Shown here: positions 6,535 to 11,962 of the stretch, one piece after another
How positions within the stretch are numbered: the first letter of the stretch is position 1
Layout of the letters: each line of letters opens with the position of its first letter
NCBI GenBank assembly: GCA_025464545.1
Contig: JAODMA010000198.1
Span: 1-11,962 of the forward strand
Origin: Arthrobacter sp.
GTDB lineage: Bacteria > Actinomycetota > Actinomycetes > Actinomycetales > Micrococcaceae
Direction: 5' to 3'
Length of the DNA: 11,962 nucleotides
The notes under the pieces: model-generated
The model's database searches: none
Told to the model about the DNA's origin: nothing
The model's input: the letters and a program-made list of their open reading frames with translations, nothing else
Position numbers and translations under genes: made by a program

Positions 6535-7907
6535 GCATCGTCGTTGTCGGTGACGTCCTGCTGGATGTGGACCTTGACGGGCAGGCCACCCGGCTTAGCC
6601 CCGACGCGCCGGTGCCCGTCGTTGACGTGTCCAACGCCCGGCGGCGCGCCGGTGGTGCCGGGCTGGTGGCCCGGATGCTCGCCGGCGACGGCCATTCGGT
6701 CGTCCTGGTGACTGTGCTGGGCGCGGATGAGGCGTCTACCAGGGTCGAGGAGGAACTGGCCGGTGTCACGGTGGTCGCGGGACCGTCCGGCGCTCCGACC
6801 CCCGTCAAAACCCGGGTCCGTGCCGGCGGCCATCCGCTGGTCCGGTTCGACGAGGGATGCGAACGCCCTGCCGTCCCGGAGGCTACGGCTGCCATGCTGC
6901 AGGCGTTGGACGTCGCGTCCGCGGTCGTGGTCGCCGATTACGGACGGGGCCTGACCGCGAATGCCGAGCTCCGGGCTGCGCTGTCGCGGCTTGCCGGGCG
7001 GGTGCCGATCGTTTGGGACCCCCACCCGGCCGGGTCAACGCCGGTTCCCGGCGTTGACGTGGTCACGCCTAATCTGGCCGAAGCCCGCGCCGCGGCCGGG
7101 CCCGGCAGCCTGTCCGACGCCGCCGGCTTGCTGGCGGAGAAGCTGCTGCGCCGCTGGCAGAGCAAGGCGGTGCTGGTGACACAGGGCGAGCAGGGCGCCG
7201 TCCTGGCGCAGGACTCGGGGCGGATGCCCTTTCCGATCTCGGTACCAAAGACCCACGTCACCGATCCCTGCGGCGCCGGGGACAGGCTCGCCGCGAGCCT
7301 CGCAGTCCATCTGGCGGCGGGACAGGACCTCGAGGGCGCGGCCGTCCTGGCGGTCCGTGAGGCGGCCGTGTTCCTGGCCGGCGGCGGCGTGGCGGGACTG
7401 GGCGGCCGGCCGGGTTCGTTTCCGCATGCCGTCCCCGGCAGGGAACGGCGGGATCCCGACGCCTTGGCGCTTGCCCGAAGGGTTCGCAGGGCGGGCGGGA
7501 CCGTGGTCGCGACCGGCGGTTGCTTCGATCTCCTGCACGCCGGGCATGCCCGGTCCCTCGCGGCCGCCCGGCGCCTCGGCGACTGCCTCATCGTGTGCCT
7601 GAACTCCGACGCCTCGGTGCGGAGGATCAAGGGCGCCTCCCGTCCCATCATCAACGAGCAGGACCGGTCGGAACTGCTGCTGGCACTCCAGTGCGTGGAC
7701 GGCGTGCTGGTCTTCGAGGAGGACACCCCGGAAGCGTGCCTCGATGCGCTCCGCCCGGACATATGGGTGAAGGGCGGCGCCTATGACGTGCGGAACCTGC
7801 CGGAGACCCCGTTGGTGGAGAGCTGGGGCGGGCGGTGCCTCACCGTCCCGCACCACCCCGCCCGCTCCACGACGCATCTCGCCGATGCGCTGGCACGGGT
7901 CGGCTGA
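6531..7907 (+). CDS. hldE: Bifunctional heptose 7-phosphate kinase / heptose 1-phosphate adenylyltransferase, divergent copy
   Basis: A 458-residue two-domain enzyme. Residues 1-300 are a PfkB-type kinase (VVGDVLLDVD at 5-14, LSPDAPVPVVDV at 22-33, and DPCGAGD at 245-251 with catalytic D251). Residues 324-458 are a nucleotidyltransferase of the HldE/RfaE C-terminal type (GGCFDLLHAGH at 329-339 with the HxGH motif, LNSDASVRRIKG at 357-368, WVKGG at 412-416, STTHL at 446-450). The kinase phosphorylates C1 of heptose 7-phosphate; the second domain makes ADP-heptose. The start is the ATG overlapping the gmhA stop. Differences from the second copy in this window are notable: the sugar-binding GGAANxAMN motif is replaced by GGAGLVARM (41-49), and the usual DTTGAGD has become DPCGAGD. 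The adenylyltransferase half looks intact, while the kinase may have altered or reduced specificity. Last of the six-gene overlapping run. Confidence 0.88.
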   Translation: MSIVVVGDVLLDVDLDGQATRLSPDAPVPVVDVSNARRRAGGAGLVARMLAGDGHSVVLVTVLGADEASTRVEEELAGVTVVAGPSGAPTPVKTRVRAGGHPLVRFDEGCERPAVPEATAAMLQALDVASAVVVADYGRGLTANAELRAALSRLAGRVPIVWDPHPAGSTPVPGVDVVTPNLAEARAAAGPGSLSDAAGLLAEKLLRRWQSKAVLVTQGEQGAVLAQDSGRMPFPISVPKTHVTDPCGAGDRLAASLAVHLAAGQDLEGAAVLAVREAAVFLAGGGVAGLGGRPGSFPHAVPGRERRDPDALALARRVRRAGGTVVATGGCFDLLHAGHARSLAAARRLGDCLIVCLNSDASVRRIKGASRPIINEQDRSELLLALQCVDGVLVFEEDTPEACLDALRPDIWVKGGAYDVRNLPETPLVESWGGRCLTVPHHPARSTTHLADALARVG

Positions 7908-7911
7908 CCCG
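7896..7911 (+). repeat. 6-bp stem-loop at the hldE stop codon
   Basis: CGGGTC and GACCCG pair around a GGCT loop and include the hldE stop codon. No T-run follows. It could slow transcription or weakly terminate it between the six-gene block and the SDR gene, or be incidental to GC-rich sequence. Confidence 0.25.
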
Positions 7912-7979
7912 CCCGCCCGTTACCCCTGGGCTCGGCCCCGCAGCCCGCAGGACTCAGACCACACAGCGAAAGGAACACC

Positions 7980-8681
7980 ATGAACCACGAGATACTTTTC
8001 CCCGGCCGGGTCCTTGTTACCGGAGGTGCCTCCGGACTTGGCGCCGCCGTCGTTGAGGCCGTGCTGCAGGCCGGCGGAACACCTGTTGTGCTGGACCGCG
8101 ACCTCCGGGAGGTATCCGCGGTGAAAGCCATCGAAGTGGACGTGGCGGACCGGGTGGCCGTGACTGCCGCCGTGCGGCAGGCAGCCGAGATGCTTGGCGG
8201 TCTGGACGCTGTGGTGACCGCCGCGGGGATCGACCGCTGTGGCCGGCTGGAGGATGTCCGGCCGGAGGACTGGGAGCAGGTCATCTTCGTCAACCTGCTC
8301 GGCACCGTGTCGGTGGTGCGCGCCGCGCTGCCGTACCTGAAGGCATCCCGCGGGCGGGTGGTCACGGTGGCGTCAACCCTGGGCAAGCGGGCGCTGCCGG
8401 AGGCTTCCGCCTATTGCGCGTCCAAATTCGGCGTCGTGGGGTTCAGCCAGGCGCTTGCCGCCGAAACCGGGGGCGAGCTCGGCGTAACCACCCTGATCCC
8501 GGGTGGAATGAAGACCCGGTTCTTTGACGACCGGGCGGAGCAGTACAAGCCGCAGGACGATTCGCGGCTGAACGATCCGGCGAATGTGGCGCGGGCTGTT
8601 CTGTTCGCGCTGTCCCAGCCGCCCGGCTCTGAAGTCCGCGAACTGCTCATCTGCCACGCGGAGGAGGGCTCGTGGCCGTAA
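7980..8681 (+). CDS. Short-chain dehydrogenase/reductase (classical SDR)
   Basis: A 233-residue classical SDR with a Rossmann fold, oxidising or reducing a hydroxyl/carbonyl with a nicotinamide cofactor. The cofactor motif is TGGASGLG (14-21). The acidic D39 in VVLDRD, at the end of the second strand, favours NAD(H) over NADP(H). The usual NAG is replaced by TAAG (80-83). The catalytic tetrad is present as N105, S132, Y145 and K149 (AYCASK), followed by the PGG loop (174-176). The ATG has an AAAGGA site at a good distance. It is 72 bp after hldE, the first break in the overlapping run. At 233 residues with YCASK it is far too short for HldD, an extended SDR of about 310 residues, so it is unlikely to be the C6 epimerase. 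A role in oxidising or reducing a sugar or aglycone of the locus is an inference from position. Confidence 0.88.
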   Translation: MNHEILFPGRVLVTGGASGLGAAVVEAVLQAGGTPVVLDRDLREVSAVKAIEVDVADRVAVTAAVRQAAEMLGGLDAVVTAAGIDRCGRLEDVRPEDWEQVIFVNLLGTVSVVRAALPYLKASRGRVVTVASTLGKRALPEASAYCASKFGVVGFSQALAAETGGELGVTTLIPGGMKTRFFDDRAEQYKPQDDSRLNDPANVARAVLFALSQPPGSEVRELLICHAEEGSWP

Positions 8682-8733
8682 GGAGCCTCACGGTCGGCAC
8701 ACCACCCGCAGATAGACCGGCTTCCTGCGCAGC

Positions 8734-8759
8734 GTGTAAAGACGCCGCGGCCGGGGTAC
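8734..8759 (+). promoter_or_regulatory. Candidate SigB/SigF-type promoter before ALDH
   Basis: GTGTAA (8734-8739), a 14-base spacer and GGGTAC (8754-8759) match the SigB/SigF promoter class well, with the same spacer length as the candidate before gmhB. It sits in the 165-bp gap between SDR and ALDH, the longest gap inside the locus, about 87 bases before the ALDH start, leaving room for an untranslated leader. The rest of the gap shows no gene I trust. The match was made by eye. Confidence 0.5.
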
Positions 8760-8846
8760 GGAAGGGTCATAGGAGCTGCCCGAAACGGCCCGCTGCCGCG
8801 CAGGCGACCGGGGCGGATCTCCGGGCTACACCACGGAAGGAGTCCG

Positions 8847-10250
8847 ATGTCCGCGATCGTCCAGCAAGCCCGCAGCAGCTATCCGGAGCTGCTCACCATT
8901 AGCGATCCGCGCAGCGGCGAGCCGGTAGGTAGCCTTCCGGTTGCCCGCCCGCTCGCCATCCGGCGGGCGGTGAACGCCGCCCGTGCCGCGCACCCTGGCT
9001 GGTCCGCGACAGCCCCGGCGGCGAGGGGAAGCCGTCTGCGCGACGCCGCCCGGGCGCTGGCGGCCGCCACCGTGGAGCTTGCTGAATTGAACAGCCGTGA
9101 AACCGGCCGCCCGGCAGCCGAGGCAGCGGCCGGAATAGCCGCGGGCGTCGCTACCTTGGAGCAGTACGCGGAGCTTGGACCGGTCCACCGCGGGCATAGC
9201 CTGCGGGGCGACCCGTTGGCCGCGGACTTCACCATTGCCGAGTCCCGTGGTGTCGCCGTCTTGCTGACCCCGTGGAATGACCCGGTGGCGGTGGCCTGCG
9301 GCCTGATCGGCGCGGCCCTGGTAACCGGCAACACCGTGGTACACAAACCCAGTGAACGCTGCCCGCACCTCGGCATTCTCCTTGGCCAAGTCCTGTCGCC
9401 GATATTTCCGCCGGATGTCCTTATCACGCTCACCGGCGGGGCGACGGTGGGAACGCAGCTGACCGAACAGGCGGGCGTGTCCGTGGTGGCGCACGTGGGG
9501 TCCAGCGCGTCCGGTGCCCGGATCGCGCGGAGCTCCCTGCTGAGCGGGGCGCACGTGATCCGCGAAAACGGGGGCAACGATCCGCTCATAGTGGACGACG
9601 ACGTCGACCCCGTCTGGGCCGCCGGGCAGGCGGCCGTGGGGGCCTTCAGCAACAGCGGCCAGATCTGCACGTCGGTGGAGCGCATCTACGTCCACCGGGC
9701 CATCGCAGCGCCATTCTGTGCCGCACTCGGGGAGGAAGCCCGGCGCCGGAACGGGGATGGAGGCCTGGCGCCCCTGGTGGACGGCGATCTTCGGGACGCT
9801 GTCCACCGCCAGGTCGCCGAGGCCCTGCAGCAGGGGGCGCGGGCCGTGGAAGGAGGAACTCTGCCGGACGGACCCGGCTCCCATTACCCGGCCACCGTCC
9901 TTCTCAATTGCACGGCGGAGATGAGCGTCATGGCGGAGGAAACGTTCGGCCCCGTCGCACCGGTCCAGGTTGTGGACAGCTTCGATGACGGGCTCCGGCT
10001 CGCCGCCGCGGGCCGCTACGGGCTGGCTGCCACAGTTCTCACGGGAACGATCGCCCACGCCCAGCGCGCCATCGCTGCTCTTCCGGTCGGCACCGTCAAA
10101 GTCAATGAGGTTTTCGGCGGTGCCCCCGGGGGCTCGGCGCAGCCCCGGGGAGACAGCGGCAGCGGCTTCGGCTACGGCCCCGAACTGCTGGATGAATTCA
10201 CCAGGGTCAAGGTCGTGCATATTGCGCCCCCGCCCGGGGGCCGGCCGTGA
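8847..10250 (+). CDS. NAD(P)-dependent aldehyde dehydrogenase
   Basis: A 467-residue member of the aldehyde dehydrogenase superfamily, which oxidises aldehydes to acids through a cysteine thioester. The catalytic set is complete: N144 in TPWNDP, K167 in VHKPSE, E240 in the altered motif ENGGND (usually ELGGK), nucleophile C274 in SNSGQICTS, and E365 in EETFGPV. The length is slightly short of the usual 480-500, mostly at the termini. The start has a strong GGAAGGAG site 6 bases upstream. It follows the SDR by 165 bp, with a candidate SigB-type promoter in the gap, and its stop overlaps the start of the second hldE (GTGA), tying it to heptose activation. Substrate cannot be read from sequence. 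An SDR/ALDH pair could convert an alcohol stepwise to an acid, perhaps giving an acidic sugar, or remove an aldehyde by-product. Confidence 0.87.
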   Translation: MSAIVQQARSSYPELLTISDPRSGEPVGSLPVARPLAIRRAVNAARAAHPGWSATAPAARGSRLRDAARALAAATVELAELNSRETGRPAAEAAAGIAAGVATLEQYAELGPVHRGHSLRGDPLAADFTIAESRGVAVLLTPWNDPVAVACGLIGAALVTGNTVVHKPSERCPHLGILLGQVLSPIFPPDVLITLTGGATVGTQLTEQAGVSVVAHVGSSASGARIARSSLLSGAHVIRENGGNDPLIVDDDVDPVWAAGQAAVGAFSNSGQICTSVERIYVHRAIAAPFCAALGEEARRRNGDGGLAPLVDGDLRDAVHRQVAEALQQGARAVEGGTLPDGPGSHYPATVLLNCTAEMSVMAEETFGPVAPVQVVDSFDDGLRLAAAGRYGLAATVLTGTIAHAQRAIAALPVGTVKVNEVFGGAPGGSAQPRGDSGSGFGYGPELLDEFTRVKVVHIAPPPGGRP

Positions 10251-11791
10251 GCACGGCCGCTACGGAACCCGCCGGCAACCGTCGCGGGCCGTTGACCGAG
10301 CAGCGCGGACTAGAAGACTGGCTTCCCGGGGCGCTCGCCGCGGCGGGACCGTCGATTGCCGTCGTCGGCGACGTGATGCTGGACGGCTGGTGGACCGGAA
10401 CCATCGACCGGCTGTGCCGGGAAGGGCCCGCCCCCGTCGTGGACATCCGCCGGCGCAGCTTCGCCCCGGGCGGCGCCGCCAACACGGCCATGAACCTTGC
10501 TGCTCTGGGGGCACGGGTGAGCCTGGTAGGAGTCGTGGGGTGCGATGACGGCGGTTCGGAACTGATACGTCAGTTAGAGGCCGCCGGGGTGGATACCACC
10601 AATATCCACAGGGTGCCGGGCGTTCCGACCACCACTAAGACCCGCATCAGCAGTGCCGGCCAACTGTTGCTGCGCTTTGATGAGGCAGCGGCAGACCTCC
10701 CGGAGGAGGCCCTTGCCGCCGTCGCGCAGTCCCTTCCCGGCGCGCTTCGGGCGCAGGAGGCGGTAGTGCTGTGCGACTACGGGGCCGGAGCACTGACCGG
10801 TCCGGTACGGAGCGTCCTGTTCGAGTTGCTGCAGGACCGCCCGGCGTCCCTGCTGGCCGTGGTCGATGCGCACGATCCCCGGCCCTGGGCGCCACTCCGG
10901 CCTGACTTGGCCACTCCCAATGCTGCGGAAGCCGCTTCAATACTGGGCCTCCACCTGCCGCAGGGCGCGGCGCGCCCAGCCGTCCTGGTGGAGCACCGGG
11001 CCTCCCTGCTCAAGGCCACCGGCGCAGCTGCCGTGGTAGTCACCCTGGACCGGGACGGAACCGTGCTGTTGCCGGCCGGCGGTGACGTCCACCGGACGTG
11101 GGCAAAGCCCGTAGCAGAGAAACAGGCGTCGGGTGCGGGGGACACTTTCGTGGCTGCGCTGACCTTGGCCAGGGCCGCCTCGCTGCCGTTGACAACCAGC
11201 GTGGATCTTGCCCAGGCCGCGGCCGACATCGCCGTTCACCGCCCCGGCACCTCGGTCTGCAGCACCGCCGACCTCGGCCGCTACCTGGAAAGCTTCGCCG
11301 ACACGGCTCTCGAAGCCGAGGAGCTCACCCGGCACCTCGCACGCCATCGCGGGGAGGGGCAGACGATCGTGCTCACCAACGGTTGCTTCGATGTGCTCCA
11401 CCGGGGCCACACCCGCTATCTCAACCAGGCGAAGCAGCTGGGGGACATCCTGGTCGTGGCACTGAACAGCGATGATTCGGTCCGGCTGCTCAAGGGACCG
11501 GACCGGCCCATTAATACCGTGGCAGACCGGGCGGCCGTAATCGCTGCGCTCAGCTGCGTGGACTACGTCACGGTGTTCGACACCGCCACCCCTATCCCGC
11601 TGATCGACCAGCTCAGGCCGGAGATTTATGCCAAGGGGGGCGACTACAGCCCGGAGATGCTCGCGGAGACCAGTGCCGTGGAAAGCTACGGGGGACGCGT
11701 GGTGATTCTGGATTACGTGGCGGAGTTGTCAACCACCGCGGTGGTGCAGCGCATTCGCAGCGGAGAAGGGGCTGCCCTCGGCGAGGGCTGA
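10247..11791 (+). CDS. hldE: Bifunctional heptose 7-phosphate kinase / heptose 1-phosphate adenylyltransferase, canonical copy
   Basis: A 514-residue HldE-type enzyme with a 30-residue N-terminal extension. The PfkB kinase spans about 35-350: VVGDVMLDGWW (39-49), APGGAANTAMNLAALGA (73-89, the sugar-binding motif intact), TTTKTR (128-133), CDYGAGAL (176-183) and ASGAGDTF (294-301) with catalytic D299. The adenylyltransferase spans about 373-505: TNGCFDVLHRGHTRYL (377-392, HxGH at 385-388), LNSDDSVRLLKG (406-417), YAKGGDY (461-467) and LSTTAVV (494-500). This copy resembles proteobacterial HldE more closely than the copy at 6531-7907. The GTG start overlaps the ALDH stop by four bases; the upstream purine stretch is only GGGGG, so translation probably depends on coupling. 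The two copies may supply two sugars or divide kinase and transferase duties. Confidence 0.92.
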   Translation: MSTAATEPAGNRRGPLTEQRGLEDWLPGALAAAGPSIAVVGDVMLDGWWTGTIDRLCREGPAPVVDIRRRSFAPGGAANTAMNLAALGARVSLVGVVGCDDGGSELIRQLEAAGVDTTNIHRVPGVPTTTKTRISSAGQLLLRFDEAAADLPEEALAAVAQSLPGALRAQEAVVLCDYGAGALTGPVRSVLFELLQDRPASLLAVVDAHDPRPWAPLRPDLATPNAAEAASILGLHLPQGAARPAVLVEHRASLLKATGAAAVVVTLDRDGTVLLPAGGDVHRTWAKPVAEKQASGAGDTFVAALTLARAASLPLTTSVDLAQAAADIAVHRPGTSVCSTADLGRYLESFADTALEAEELTRHLARHRGEGQTIVLTNGCFDVLHRGHTRYLNQAKQLGDILVVALNSDDSVRLLKGPDRPINTVADRAAVIAALSCVDYVTVFDTATPIPLIDQLRPEIYAKGGDYSPEMLAETSAVESYGGRVVILDYVAELSTTAVVQRIRSGEGAALGEG

Positions 11792-11849
11792 TGCGCCGGG
11801 GCTGAGACGGGCTGCTCGGGTCAGGGCGCGACACCCAGGGCCTGGGGTG
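11774..11849 (+). terminator. Possible terminator region: two GC hairpins
   Basis: GCCCTC-GGC-GAGGGC (11774-11788) is a perfect 6-bp stem over the last codons of hldE. A second hairpin, CACCCAG with CTGGGGTG (11832-11849), has one bulged G. No T-run follows either, so intrinsic termination is uncertain. They lie where the plus-strand locus ends and faces a minus-strand ORF, which is where termination is expected. Confidence 0.3.
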
Positions 11850-11860
11850 CTGCCTGCGGG

Positions 11861-11941
11861 TTAGGTCCCGGTACCTGCTTCACGGGCGCGTTCGGCGTCC
11901 TCGTCGCGCGGGGTCCGGTCCTCGTCTGGAATTTCAGTCAT
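11861..11941 (-). CDS. Possible 26-residue acidic small protein
   Basis: A short frame on the minus strand from ATG (11941) to TAA (11861). It is preceded by AGGAG about 7 bases before the start, a good ribosome site. The peptide (MTEIPDEDRTPRDEDAERAR, then EAGTGT) is strongly charged, rich in Asp, Glu and Arg, with no hydrophobic core, so it would be disordered or act through binding a partner. It ends facing the heptose locus in a convergent arrangement. It may be a genuine small protein, since clean start, stop and ribosome site coincide in otherwise gene-free sequence, but its brevity leaves chance open. No function can be given. Confidence 0.45.
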   Translation of the reverse strand: MTEIPDEDRTPRDEDAERAREAGTGT

Positions 11942-11962
11942 TGCTCGCTCCTGGAATCGCTG

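Noticed and set aside
7980..8681. SDR as the missing HldD epimerase
   Set aside because: HldD is an extended SDR of about 310 residues. This is a 233-residue classical SDR ending soon after the substrate loop.
8672..8902. A 76-residue GTG-started frame overlapping the SDR end, with a GAGGAGGG site just upstream
   Set aside because: It runs 56 bases into the ALDH gene in another frame and has a low-complexity Ala/Arg/Pro composition. The purine stretch is simply part of the SDR coding sequence (Glu-Glu-Gly).

Overview
The window is high-GC chromosomal DNA whose genes have strongly GC-biased third positions, frequent GTG starts and GAGG/GGAGG ribosome sites. Together with a SigB/SigF-type stress sigma factor this points to a high-GC Gram-positive actinobacterium, most likely an Arthrobacter-like Micrococcaceae. 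The family assignments are read from protein motifs; the taxonomy is an inference from composition and protein style.

Left edge (1-736, minus strand): the 5' part of an unidentified small protein gene runs off the window (start at 144). Behind it lies a small secreted, membrane-anchored protein (386-736). A perfect 9-bp inverted repeat sits between them. A 276-bp divergent intergenic region separates these from a plus-strand gene for a SigB/SigF-family sigma factor (1013-1843).

Main locus (1949-11791, all plus strand): a nine-gene set for making and transferring a nucleotide-activated heptose. Genes in order are gmhB (heptose bisphosphate phosphatase), a GT9 heptosyltransferase-like protein, a GT4-like glycosyltransferase, a second GT4 enzyme with an intact EX7E motif, gmhA (sedoheptulose-7-phosphate isomerase), a divergent hldE (kinase plus adenylyltransferase), a short-chain dehydrogenase, an aldehyde dehydrogenase, and a second, more canonical hldE. 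The first six genes are joined by five consecutive 4-base ATGA/GTGA overlaps. ALDH and the second hldE share a sixth. GmhA, HldE and GmhB are the classical route from sedoheptulose 7-phosphate to ADP-D-glycero-beta-D-manno-heptose, known best from Gram-negative LPS core synthesis. Here it appears in a presumed LPS-less organism, beside its own transferases and without a recognisable HldD epimerase.

Two candidate SigB/SigF-type promoters with the same 14-nt spacer lie in front of gmhB (1914-1939) and in front of ALDH (8734-8759). The sigma factor gene sits immediately upstream of the locus, so the simplest reading is a stress- or development-induced heptose glycoconjugate system controlled by its neighbouring sigma factor. 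The SDR/ALDH pair and the duplicated, diverged HldE suggest an oxidised or otherwise modified heptose, or a second activated sugar.

Right edge (11792-11962): GC-rich hairpins without a T-run, then a 26-residue acidic micro-ORF on the minus strand with a good ribosome site. No tRNA, rRNA, CRISPR, insertion sequence or integrase was seen.
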